Shown one piece after another: positions 1 to 7,421 of a DNA stretch of 64,000 nt. Position 1 is the first letter of the stretch, and each line of letters starts with the position of its first letter. Source of the stretch: Blautia sp. SC05B48 (GTDB lineage Bacteria > Bacillota > Clostridia > Lachnospirales > Lachnospiraceae); assembly GCF_005848555.1 (NCBI RefSeq), contig NZ_CP040518.1:2991501-3055500 (forward strand), read 5' to 3'. Both the position numbers and the translations under genes were made by a program. Below the pieces are notes generated by a model. The model ran no database searches. It had not been told where the DNA came from and saw nothing but the letters and a program-made list of their open reading frames with translations.

Positions 1-29
1 CAGCCAAAGGCGGCGGAATGGAGATTTTT

Positions 30-296
30 ATGAAATATACCCAGGATAATGGAAAAATTAAATTATGTGAAACTGATAATATGGATCATCTCGTGCGATT
101 AACACAAGCGTTGAATGAAAATAATATTCTTTACGAAACGAGATTGAAAAAAGGAACATTTATCAATAATCTTTTTTTCCTGATTTTTTATCATACTTTT
201 GCATCGGGAATTGATCATAAGAATGAAACAACATGTATTTATGTACTAGAAAAAGATTTTGCTGCTGCCCAAAAAGCAATAGTAAACTGCAGATAA
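30..296 (+). CDS. small conserved-looking hypothetical protein
   Basis: Encodes about 88 residues. I do not recognise the family with confidence. The pattern (a short N-terminal strand, a helix 'HLVRLTQALNENNI', then 'IYVLEKDFAAAQKAI') resembles DUF2007-like putative signal-transducing domains, but this is only a resemblance. The central 'INNLFFLIFYHTF' stretch is hydrophobic but too short and isolated to call a membrane segment. The start at 30 has GGAG six bases upstream; an in-frame ATG at 18 preceded by AAAGG is the alternative. The gene precedes the riboflavin leader and has no obvious functional link to it. Confidence 0.55.
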   Translation: MKYTQDNGKIKLCETDNMDHLVRLTQALNENNILYETRLKKGTFINNLFFLIFYHTFASGIDHKNETTCIYVLEKDFAAAQKAIVNCR

Positions 297-448
297 AAAA
301 ATTCATCTTCCAAGGCACAGGCTCTGTGTGCTGGCTATCGGTCATTGCTTGCGTGTCTGTTTGTCAACCAAAGCCTGAGAATAGCAATACGACGATTGCC
401 TGCCAGTAACTAATATTCCGCATGGAATGAGTGAAATAAAAATTCCGC

Positions 449-477
449 TTTACAAATTACAGATAAAGTATTAAAAT
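449..477 (+). promoter_or_regulatory. candidate promoter of the riboflavin leader
   Basis: A TTTACA -35 box at 449-454 and a TAAAAT -10 box at 472-477 are separated by 17 bases. Transcription would begin around 484, directly before the first stem of the FMN riboswitch. Inferred from spacing and position only. Confidence 0.5.
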
Positions 478-488
478 AAACAAGAAGA

Positions 489-597
489 TATCTTCAGGGC
501 AGGGTGAGATTCCCTACCGGCGGTAAAGCCCGCGAGCCGAGAGGTATGATCCGGTGAGATTCCGGAGCCGACAGTACAGTCTGGATGGAAGAAGATG
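489..597 (+). promoter_or_regulatory. FMN riboswitch (RFN element)
   Basis: The conserved RFN blocks are visible in order: CAGGGCAGGGTGAGATTCCC, the GGCGGTAAAGCCCGCGAGCC block, a variable hairpin with CCGGTGAGATTCCGG, and the GCCGACAGTACAGTCTGGATG block. The closing P1 stem is ATCTTC at 490-495 with GAAGAT at 591-596. RFN elements bind flavin mononucleotide and shut off riboflavin synthesis or uptake genes. Here it lies upstream of ribD, but more than 430 bases and two terminator-like hairpins separate them. Confidence 0.95.
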
Positions 598-637
598 ATA
601 GTACAGTTGATTTTTGTATGAATGAATGTAGTATCAG

Positions 638-672
638 AGCTCTGAGATGGTAATCCATTTCAGAGCTTTTTA
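638..672 (+). terminator. rho-independent terminator, likely riboswitch expression platform
   Basis: Inverted arms starting AGCTCTGA (638) and ending TCAGAGCT (667), extended by GATGG/CCATT, close over a TAAT loop and run into a T tract. Its place 40 bases after the RFN core fits FMN-controlled termination. Confidence 0.8.
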
Positions 673-724
673 TATAGGAAATCAGACATTCATTTATCGA
701 TCAGATGTAACCGATCAATTCCAC

Positions 725-752
725 CCTGTAGATATTTCTGCAGGCTTTTTTT
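725..752 (+). terminator. second terminator-like hairpin in the rib leader
   Basis: CCTGTAG (725-731) pairs with CTGCAGG (738-744), loop ATATTT, followed by a run of seven T. It is a second terminator between the riboswitch and ribD, which is unusual because readthrough from the riboswitch promoter would have to pass both. Confidence 0.65.
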
Positions 753-837
753 GTATCTGTTACATTGTTTTCGAAATAAATATACCACTTACTTGTCTGT
801 GAATCCGATTGCACAGGTCTAAAAGCTTCGGCGTACC

Positions 838-999
838 AGAGCGTGTTTGAAAAATCATTCCTGCAATCTGCACGCCCCACTTTGCGGTATATTTTGCCCG
901 AATTCAGTTGCCGTAGCCCGCTACGGCGCCCTCATCCGGACAAAATCTCCCACAAATTGTGACGCACATCTTGCAGAAAGCCTTTTTCAAACACGCTCT
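838..999. repeat. 162-bp MITE-like palindromic element
   Basis: Perfect 17-bp terminal inverted repeats start AGAGCGTGTTTGAAAAA (838-854) and end with its complement (983-999). Inside, further arms pair (CTGCAA with TTGCAG; CACTTTGCGG...TTTTGCCCG with CGGACAAAAT...GTG) down to a central GCCGTAGC/GCTACGGC hairpin. The whole stretch can fold as one long hairpin and has no believable gene. It looks like a nonautonomous mobile repeat or a structured RNA. No second copy was seen in this window. Confidence 0.75.
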
Positions 1000-1034
1000 A
1001 GGCAAAGAACAGGAATAAGAAAGAAGGAATAAAA

Positions 1035-2162
1035 ATGACGGATCAGGAATATATGCTTCGGGCGATTCAGCTGGCAAAAAAAGGAGAAGGCTGGACGAAT
1101 CCCAATCCGATGGTAGGGGCAGTGATCGTAAAAGACGGAAGGATCATCGGGGAAGGCTATCATAAAAAGTATGGAGAACTTCATGCAGAACGTAATGCTA
1201 TTGCTTCTCTTACAGAATCAGCAGAAGGTGCGGTGATTTATGTTACGCTTGAGCCTTGCTGTCATCATGGAAAAACACCTCCATGTACGGAAGCGATCAT
1301 TGAACAGAAGATAAGAAAAGTGGTGATCGGTTCCCGGGATCCGAATCCGAAAGTGGCGGGAAAAGGTGTACAGATGTTAAGGGAAGCCGGTGTAACAGTA
1401 GTTGAAGATTTTATGAGAGAAGAATGTGATCAGCTGAATCCGGTGTTTTTTCATTATATTACTATGAAGACTCCTTATGTGGTGATGAAGTATGCCATGA
1501 CACTGGATGGGAAGATCGCAACGAAGACAGGAGCATCAAAATGGATTACCGGAGAAGCGGCAAGAAAAGAAGTACAGCATATGCGGCATCAGTACATGGG
1601 GATCATGGCAGGTATTGGAACTGTGCTTGCAGATGATCCGATGTTAAACGTCCGGGTAGAAGGCTGGAAAAGTCCTGTCAGGATTGTGTGCGACAGTAAG
1701 CTCAGAATCCCGCCGGACAGTCAGATCGTAAAAAGTGCGGAAAAGTACCGGACGATCGTGGCTTATGCAGATCAGAAAAATACAGAAGAAAAAATAAAAA
1801 TATTACATACCATGGGAGTTGAGACCATTTACTGTCCGGATGAAAAGAATCAGATAGACCTTAAGAAGCTGATGACAGATCTTGGAAGCAAAGGCATTGA
1901 CAGTATTCTCCTGGAAGGAGGCGGTACGTTAAATGACAGTGCCCTGCGAGCCGGAATTGTAAAGGAAGTACAGGCTTTTGTGGCACCAAAGCTGTTTGGC
2001 GGTGTGGCCGGGAAGACACCGGTAGAAGGTATCGGAGTTGAATTCCCGTCTGAAGCAGTGGAACTGAAATATACAGATATCTGCCAGATTGGTGAGGACA
2101 TCCGGATAAGATGTCAGGTGTGTGAGAAAAAACAGGAGGAATCATGTTTACAGGAATCGTAG
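1035..2162 (+). CDS. ribD: bifunctional riboflavin deaminase/reductase RibD
   Basis: Catalyses the second and third steps of riboflavin synthesis in the cytoplasm: deamination of the GTP-derived diaminopyrimidine and NADPH reduction of its ribosyl group. The N-terminal cytidine-deaminase-like zinc domain shows H50-A-E52 and the PCC(H)HGKTPPC cysteine motif (C75, C84). The C-terminal reductase domain starts near 'TPYVVMKYAMTLDGKIA' and contains the typical 'GIGTVLADDPMLNVR' segment. The length, 375 residues, is normal. The ATG at 1035 has AGAAGGA upstream. It is the first gene of a four-gene rib operon and its end overlaps ribE by 19 bases, consistent with translational coupling. Confidence 0.97.
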   Translation: MTDQEYMLRAIQLAKKGEGWTNPNPMVGAVIVKDGRIIGEGYHKKYGELHAERNAIASLTESAEGAVIYVTLEPCCHHGKTPPCTEAIIEQKIRKVVIGSRDPNPKVAGKGVQMLREAGVTVVEDFMREECDQLNPVFFHYITMKTPYVVMKYAMTLDGKIATKTGASKWITGEAARKEVQHMRHQYMGIMAGIGTVLADDPMLNVRVEGWKSPVRIVCDSKLRIPPDSQIVKSAEKYRTIVAYADQKNTEEKIKILHTMGVETIYCPDEKNQIDLKKLMTDLGSKGIDSILLEGGGTLNDSALRAGIVKEVQAFVAPKLFGGVAGKTPVEGIGVEFPSEAVELKYTDICQIGEDIRIRCQVCEKKQEESCLQES

Positions 2163-2797
2163 AAGAGAAAGGAAAAGTCCGTTATATACAGCTGACAGGA
2201 GAATCAGGGATCCTGGCAGTGAAAGCCCGGAAAGTCCTGGAAGGGACAAGAATCGGTGACAGTATTGCTGTGAATGGTGTGTGTCTGACAGTTACGTCGA
2301 TCCAGCCGGACGGATTTACTGCCGATGTGATGGCAGAGACGATCAGAAGAAGCAGTCTTGGCAGCTGTAAAGCTGGAAGCCAGGTAAACCTGGAACGTGC
2401 AATGGCTGCAGATGGCAGGTTCGGGGGACACATAGTAAGCGGCCATATTGATGGGACTGGAGTGATACGTTCCATGCTCCGGGAAGAAAATGCCATCTGG
2501 GTATCGATTGAGACATCGCCACAGATCTTGCATCTGATCGTGGAAAAAGGATCCGTTTGTATTGATGGGATCAGCCTGACAGTTGCAAGGGTTGATGAAG
2601 CTGGTTTTCAGGTGTCGGTCATTCCACATACAGGAGAAGAAACCACCCTTTTGGAAAAGGTGCCGGGGGATCTGGTTAATCTGGAAAATGATGTGATCGG
2701 AAAATATGTAGAAAAACTGCTTGGCATCAGAAAAAATGAAGAAGAGAAAAAAGAATCCGGAATTACGATGAAGTTTCTTGAAGAATTCGGGTTTTAG
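2144..2797 (+). CDS. ribE: riboflavin synthase alpha chain
   Basis: Final enzyme of the pathway: dismutates two 6,7-dimethyl-8-ribityllumazine molecules to riboflavin plus the pyrimidine precursor. Starts with the diagnostic MFTGIVEEKG and contains two tandem lumazine-binding barrels, with 'GGHIVSGHIDGTG' at the second barrel entry. The 217-residue length is typical of the trimeric enzyme. Called ribE here; Bacillus nomenclature also uses ribE for this protein and some annotations use ribC. The start lies inside ribD (RBS CAGGAGGAATC), so expression is coupled. Confidence 0.96.
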   Translation: MFTGIVEEKGKVRYIQLTGESGILAVKARKVLEGTRIGDSIAVNGVCLTVTSIQPDGFTADVMAETIRRSSLGSCKAGSQVNLERAMAADGRFGGHIVSGHIDGTGVIRSMLREENAIWVSIETSPQILHLIVEKGSVCIDGISLTVARVDEAGFQVSVIPHTGEETTLLEKVPGDLVNLENDVIGKYVEKLLGIRKNEEEKKESGITMKFLEEFGF

Positions 2798-2815
2798 AAC
2801 AGGAGGATATACACT

Positions 2816-4033
2816 ATGTCACAAAATTATCAGTACAACACAATTGAAGAGGCACTTAGGGATCTTAAGGAAGGAAAAATAGTTCTGGTCACAGATGATC
2901 CGGACAGAGAAAATGAGGGAGATCTGATATGTGCGGCAGAGTTTGCGACCCGGGAAAATATTAATTTCATGGCGACTTATGCAAAGGGTCTTATCTGTAC
3001 ACCGATGAGTGCAGAAATTGCGGCGAGATTGAATTTTCCGCCGATGGTTGCTGAGAACACGGACAATCACAGTACAGCATTTACCGTGGCAGTGGATCAC
3101 GCAGATACAACCACCGGTATCTCTGCGGCAGAACGCTCCTATACCATTATGAAGTGTGTGGATGATCAGTCAAAACCGGAGGATTTCAGAAGACCGGGAC
3201 ATGTATTTCCGCTTATTTCCAGAAAAGGCGGGGTTCTGGTACGAAATGGTCATACGGAGGCAACAACAGATCTTATGAGACTTGCCGGACTGAAAGAATG
3301 CGGCGTGTGCTGTGAAGTTATGAAAGAAGATGGCACTATGATGCGTACATCACAGCTATGGGAAATGGCAAAAGAGCATAACCTTACATTTATTACGATC
3401 CGTGATCTGCAGGATTATATAAGAATACATGAAAAGCATGTAAAGGAGGAAGCAGCTGCAAACCTCCCAACGCAGTACGGTGATTTTAAAATGTATGGCT
3501 ATATCAATGACATTACAGGAGAGCATCATCTGGCACTGGTAAAAGGTGATCTAGGAGATGGTGAGGATGTGCTTTGCCGTGTACATTCGGAGTGCCTGAC
3601 AGGAGATGCATTCGGATCGCTCAGATGTGACTGCGGCCTGCAGCTGCAGACAGCGATGCGCCAGGTAGAGGCGGAAGGCAGAGGGATCATTCTGTATATG
3701 AGACAGGAAGGCAGAGGGATCGGACTGATCAATAAGATCAAAGCCTATGCGCTTCAGGAACAGGGATATGATACCGTGGAGGCTAATGTGAAGTTAGGGT
3801 TTGCACCGGATCTCAGAGAGTACTGGGTTGGGGCACAGATACTGTCAGACCTTGGTGTGAAATCATTAAGATTACTGACCAATAACCCGGATAAAGTCTA
3901 TGGGCTTGGCGAATTCGGGTTGAAGATCAATGAGAGAGTACCATTGGAGATTCCGGTACAAAAGTATGACCGGAAGTATATGAAGACGAAGCAGGAAAAG
4001 ATGGGTCATATTTTTAAAGAAATAAATTTATAA
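2816..4033 (+). CDS. ribBA: 3,4-dihydroxy-2-butanone 4-phosphate synthase / GTP cyclohydrolase II fusion
   Basis: Supplies both committed precursors of riboflavin: the four-carbon unit from ribulose 5-phosphate (N-terminal RibB domain, about residues 1-200, with '[11 protein letters not shown]') and the pyrimidine from GTP (C-terminal RibA domain). The RibA zinc site is visible as C260, C271 and C273 in '[17 protein letters not shown]', followed by the 'RQEGRGIGL' catalytic loop. The fused form and 405-residue length are standard in Bacillota. It sits 18 bases after ribE with a GGAGGA ribosome binding site. Confidence 0.97.
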   Translation: MSQNYQYNTIEEALRDLKEGKIVLVTDDPDRENEGDLICAAEFATRENINFMATYAKGLICTPMSAEIAARLNFPPMVAENTDNHSTAFTVAVDHADTTTGISAAERSYTIMKCVDDQSKPEDFRRPGHVFPLISRKGGVLVRNGHTEATTDLMRLAGLKECGVCCEVMKEDGTMMRTSQLWEMAKEHNLTFITIRDLQDYIRIHEKHVKEEAAANLPTQYGDFKMYGYINDITGEHHLALVKGDLGDGEDVLCRVHSECLTGDAFGSLRCDCGLQLQTAMRQVEAEGRGIILYMRQEGRGIGLINKIKAYALQEQGYDTVEANVKLGFAPDLREYWVGAQILSDLGVKSLRLLTNNPDKVYGLGEFGLKINERVPLEIPVQKYDRKYMKTKQEKMGHIFKEINL

Positions 4034-4062
4034 AAAACAGCAAATAGCAGGAGGAAGAAAAA

Positions 4063-4536
4063 ATGAGACAGATCAATTTAGTAGAAGGAAAAGTAGTAGC
4101 ACCGGAGGGAATGAAGGTTGGTATCGTGGCAGCGAGATTCAATGAGATCATTGTGAATAAATTATTGGGAGGGGCAGTCGACGGACTGGTAAGACATGGA
4201 GTAGAAGAAGAGAATATTACTGCAGCATGGGTGCCGGGAGCATTTGAGATTCCGCTTACAGCACAGAAAATGGCACAGTCAGGAAAATATGATGCAGTTA
4301 TCTGCGTGGGAGCTGTCATTCGTGGAGATACTTCACATTATGATCTGGTGTGCAATGAATCTGCCAAGGGGATCGCACAGGTTGAACTTGCAACAGGGAT
4401 CCCGGTCTTATTCGGAGTGATCACGACTGAGAATATCGAGCAGGCTATTGCGCGGGCAGGAAGCAAAGCGGGAAATAAAGGCTATGACTGTGCGTTATCT
4501 GCGATCGAGATGGTCAATCTGATGAAGCAGCTCTAA
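4063..4536 (+). CDS. ribH: 6,7-dimethyl-8-ribityllumazine synthase
   Basis: Condenses the butanone phosphate and ribitylaminopyrimidine made by the preceding enzymes into lumazine, the riboflavin synthase substrate; the family forms pentamers or icosahedral capsids. Recognisable motifs are 'AARFNEIIV', 'VPGAFEIP', '[12 protein letters not shown]' and '[12 protein letters not shown]'. The 157-residue length is typical. It is the last recognised rib gene of the operon; RBS AGGAGG at about 4051. Confidence 0.97.
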   Translation: MRQINLVEGKVVAPEGMKVGIVAARFNEIIVNKLLGGAVDGLVRHGVEEENITAAWVPGAFEIPLTAQKMAQSGKYDAVICVGAVIRGDTSHYDLVCNESAKGIAQVELATGIPVLFGVITTENIEQAIARAGSKAGNKGYDCALSAIEMVNLMKQL

Positions 4537-4551
4537 TAGATAGGGAAATAA

Positions 4552-5202
4552 ATGATGACAAAAACAATCATATTCGATTATGATGGAACGATCCATCATA
4601 CCATTGGAATCTATGAACCGGCATTTCGTGAAACCTATCAGTGGCTGACAGAACAGAAGGCTGCAGAAGAACGGGAGATAGGCTCGGCGGAAATTGCCGG
4701 CTGGCTGGGATTTAACAGTAAGGAGATGTGGAATACATTTTTGCCGGAGCTGGATCAGAGCTATAAAGAGCAGGCGAGCAGGATGGTAGGAGAACTGATG
4801 GTCAGACAGATCAGGAAGCATAAGGCAGTGTGGTATCCGGGAGCAGAGGAGATGCTTACAGCCTTGAAGAACCGGGGATATCATCTTGTGATCTTAAGTA
4901 ACTGTAAAGCTTCCTATCGTGAGGCGCACTGGAAGGAATTTGGGATGGAACGATGGTTCGATCATTTTTATGACTGCGAATCGTATGGATTCCGTCCAAA
5001 GACAGAAATTGTGCAGGAAATCATCCGGGAATATACAGGCCCTTATCTGGTGGTCGGAGACAGGAGGCAGGATCTGGAATGTGCCAGAGCCTGCAAAAGC
5101 CCATTTATAGGATGCCTGTATGGATATGGTGAGAGCGGGGAGCTGAACGGAGCAGATCGTCTTGCAGAACATATAGAGGATATACCACAGTTGGTGATAT
5201 GA
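4552..5202 (+). CDS. HAD-family phosphatase, candidate riboflavin-pathway phosphatase
   Basis: A 216-residue haloacid-dehalogenase hydrolase. Motif I is FDYDGT (D9, D11), motif II 'VILSNCK', and motif IV 'VVGDRRQDLECA'. A helical cap lies between motif I and motif II, as in the phosphoglycolate-phosphatase group. It follows ribH by only 15 bases on the same strand. The riboflavin pathway needs a HAD phosphatase to remove phosphate from 5-amino-6-ribitylamino-uracil phosphate, and such enzymes are often unlinked; this position makes it a plausible candidate, but the substrate cannot be read from the sequence. Confidence 0.85.
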   Translation: MMTKTIIFDYDGTIHHTIGIYEPAFRETYQWLTEQKAAEEREIGSAEIAGWLGFNSKEMWNTFLPELDQSYKEQASRMVGELMVRQIRKHKAVWYPGAEEMLTALKNRGYHLVILSNCKASYREAHWKEFGMERWFDHFYDCESYGFRPKTEIVQEIIREYTGPYLVVGDRRQDLECARACKSPFIGCLYGYGESGELNGADRLAEHIEDIPQLVI

Positions 5203-5306
5203 GGATGAGCTCAGCTTTATCCGAAAGTAGAAGCTGTACATTGACAGAAGGCATAGGACTGACGGGAACGGCATAAATATTATAAAAATCCGAAGGATCC
5301 TAAAAT

Positions 5307-6386
5307 ATGATTTCCCTCAGTCTATGTATGATCGTAAAAAATGAAGAAGCAGTTCTTGAGAGGATCTTGAAGCCGGTTTCTCAGGTGATGGATGCGATCC
5401 TGATCGCAGATACCGGTTCTTCAGACAGAACAAAAGAGATCGCGGAGCAGTATACGTCGCAGGTGTTTGATTTTCCCTGGTGTGATGATTTTTCTGCTCC
5501 GCGTAATTTTCTTCTGGAAAAAGTCCGCACCGATTACTGGATGTGGCTGGATGCGGATGATGTCCTGGATGAAGAAAATCTGGAAAAACTGAAGAGTCTT
5601 AAAGAAACTCTGGATTCCGGAACAGATGTTGTAATGATGGAATATGCGGCAGGGTTTGACCAGAGCGGGAGAACAACATTTTCTTATTTTCGGGAGCGGA
5701 TAATGAAAACATCCAGAAATTTCAGATGGAATGGGGCAGTTCATGAAACTGTGATTCCGGAGGGAAATATCATTTATTCGGATGTGGTGATCCGGCACCG
5801 GAAATGTGGAAAAGGTGATCCGGACCGTAATCTTCGCATTTATGAAAAAATGCTGGCAGGAGGAGAAACGCTGGAACCCAGACATCAGCTTTATTATGGG
5901 AGAGAACTGTATTATCATCAGCGTTATCCGGAGACAGAGGCTGTGTTGGTGGAGTTCCTGAAAAATCCATCCGGATGGCTGGAAAATAAGATCGATGCCT
6001 GTTTTGTACTTGGACAGTGCTACCGGAAAATGGGAGAAAAAAAGTACGCACTGGAAGCTTTTCTGTACAGTCTGACTATGGATGTGCCGAGGGCGGAAAT
6101 CTGTTGTGAGGTCGGAAAGATTTTTCTGGAAAGAGAGCTTCCCAGACAGGCTGGCTATTGGTATGGGCAGGCGCTTACTGTGCCGTCAGATAAGAAAAAA
6201 TGTGGATTTTTTATGGCTGAGTGTCATGGATTTGTGCCATATATGCAGCTTTGCGTTTGTTATGATAAGATGGGATGTCCGGAGCAGGCATTCTTTTTTC
6301 ATAAGAAAGCGAAGGGACTGAAGCCGGAAGATCCGGGAGTATTGTATGACCAGAAATATTTCTGGGAAAAATATGGTCTGGTATAA
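5307..6386 (+). CDS. GT2 glycosyltransferase with C-terminal TPR-like repeats
   Basis: The N-terminal GT-A domain begins 'MISLSLCMIVKNEE' and has the nucleotide-sugar motif 'DTGSSDRT' and a D82-A-D84 metal-binding motif in 'WLDADDV'. From about residue 200 the protein is helical with TPR-like pairs ('ALEAFLYSLTMDVPRAEICCEVGKIF'). This layout is shared by protein O-glycosyltransferases such as SunS and Clostridioides difficile SgtA. The next gene downstream is a collagen-like protein of the kind modified by SgtA, so that protein is the likely target (inference). RBS AAGGATC; no signal peptide or membrane segment. Confidence 0.88.
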   Translation: MISLSLCMIVKNEEAVLERILKPVSQVMDAILIADTGSSDRTKEIAEQYTSQVFDFPWCDDFSAPRNFLLEKVRTDYWMWLDADDVLDEENLEKLKSLKETLDSGTDVVMMEYAAGFDQSGRTTFSYFRERIMKTSRNFRWNGAVHETVIPEGNIIYSDVVIRHRKCGKGDPDRNLRIYEKMLAGGETLEPRHQLYYGRELYYHQRYPETEAVLVEFLKNPSGWLENKIDACFVLGQCYRKMGEKKYALEAFLYSLTMDVPRAEICCEVGKIFLERELPRQAGYWYGQALTVPSDKKKCGFFMAECHGFVPYMQLCVCYDKMGCPEQAFFFHKKAKGLKPEDPGVLYDQKYFWEKYGLV

Positions 6387-6465
6387 AAGAAAAGATATCT
6401 TTATTATATTTTTCCTGGCAGGGTACAAGCTTGCGGGGATCCTATGCACAGGTAAAAGCTGTTGT

Positions 6466-6474
6466 CATATACTG
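6466..6474 (+). promoter_or_regulatory. possible mother-cell-type -10 box before the collagen gene
   Basis: CATATACTG lies about 36 bases before the collagen-like start. It resembles the CATA-type -10 elements of sporulation sigma factors E and K. Weak evidence, noted because spore-surface collagen genes are usually expressed in the mother cell. Confidence 0.25.
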
Positions 6475-6509
6475 TAGGGAAAGTTATTTTCCTATGAGGT
6501 GATCGAAGA

Positions 6510-6929
6510 ATGCTGTTCAGGCATCGAAAACGTAAGGAAATGGAAATGCAGCAGGACAGTCATGAGGATTTGTCCTGTATGTCCTGTTATGGAAATCATA
6601 GTTCCTGTGGATGTGACAGATGTGGAACAAGAGGCTGCCCAGGCCCTGTGGGACCTACAGGACCAACCGGTCCCAGAGGCTGTCCGGGAGTTCCGGGTCC
6701 TATGGGTCCTCAGGGACCGCAGGGGGAACCGGGAATACAGGGATATACGGGAGCCACTGGTCCGGCTGGAGCAACGGGTCCAGCGGGAGTCATCGGTCCG
6801 ACGGGAGCAACAGGAGCCACCGGTCCTGCAGGAGTAACAGGTCCGACGGGAGCAACTGCTCCGTCAATATATGCACAACACGGAAATTGCCGTAACCATG
6901 CGGCTTTCCACTATCTTAAAGACAATTAA
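6510..6929 (+). pseudogene. BclA-like collagen protein, 5' part (interrupted by the integrative element)
   Basis: A basic N-terminus and a cysteine-rich patch ([15 protein letters not shown]) lead into Gly-X-Y repeats, many of the GPTGPTG or GATGPAG type, as in exosporium proteins of BclA type. The native frame is intact through the ACG-GGA codons at 6846-6851. From there the sequence belongs to the integrative element, which adds a foreign tail ending YLKDN at 6929. The matching 3' part lies at 15906-16148. Joined at the shared ACGGGAGC, the gene gives one 192-codon frame with perfect Gly-X-Y register. RBS GAGGTGATC upstream of 6510. Confidence 0.9.
6846..6853. repeat. attL core
   Basis: ACGGGAGC shared with attR; the central GA (6850-6851) is the probable crossover dinucleotide. 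Host collagen codons are on the left, element on the right. Confidence 0.8.
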
Positions 6930-6949
6930 ACAGCCCCTATGATTACACC

Positions 6950-6995
6950 TAAAACGCCGTAGCAAGGTTGGACAAGCCTTGATATGGCGTTTTTA
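6950..6995 (+). terminator. terminator-like hairpin at element left end
   Basis: AAAACGCC and CAAGG arms pair with CCTTG and GGCGTTTT, ending in a T tract. It would stop transcription entering from the collagen promoter. Confidence 0.7.
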
Positions 6996-7011
6996 AGTGG
7001 GTAGGATATGC

Positions 7012-7045
7012 CGCCGCAGCTTCAAAGAAGTTGTGGCGTTTTTTT
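7012..7045 (+). terminator. second terminator-like hairpin
   Basis: CGCCGCAGCTTC pairs with GAAGTTGTGGCG over a three-base loop, then seven T. It sits directly before the first element gene. Confidence 0.65.
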
Positions 7046-7074
7046 ATGCCCGCAGGAAAGGAGGCGCAGCCGGA

Positions 7075-7293
7075 ATGTATTTCACAAAGGGCAAGCAGCG
7101 GGCGTTTGAACTGCTCATGCAGCAGAAGCCGGGATTTGACCGCTATCAATCCGGTTGTGCCGGAGATGATGAAGATTGCGGCACTTGCCGTTTCTACCGC
7201 CCCGGGTGGAAATATGAGTTTTGCGTTTTCAAAGAGTGTCCCTATTGCCCCGGCAAGAGGACGCGGAAAACGCCCGCCAGCATGGACAAATAG
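7075..7293 (+). CDS. small cysteine-rich element protein
   Basis: A 72-residue protein beginning MYFTKGKQRAFELLM. It has six cysteines, with CGTC and CPYC pairs separated by an aromatic stretch, suggesting a zinc- or metal-binding fold. Small proteins of this look are common at the left end of Tn1549-type elements, but no function is known to me. The ATG at 7075 is chosen because AAAGGAGG lies ten bases upstream; a longer in-frame extension to 6997 has no such site and overlaps a hairpin. Confidence 0.65.
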   Translation: MYFTKGKQRAFELLMQQKPGFDRYQSGCAGDDEDCGTCRFYRPGWKYEFCVFKECPYCPGKRTRKTPASMDK

Positions 7294-7421
7294 ACGGGCA
7301 AAAGCCCTTGTGCCATGCGGCTTTGCAGACGCGAAAACGGCAAAGGGCATATTGCAATACCAAAACCGCCGAAAACGGCTTTCTAATTGTCCACGCAGAC
7401 CAAGAGAGGAAGTGAGGAAAT

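Noticed and set aside
6640..6850. Dense repeated GG-containing triplets as a possible non-coding repeat
   Set aside because: They are codons of Gly-X-Y collagen repeats in one long frame with a ribosome binding site, continued exactly at 15906.
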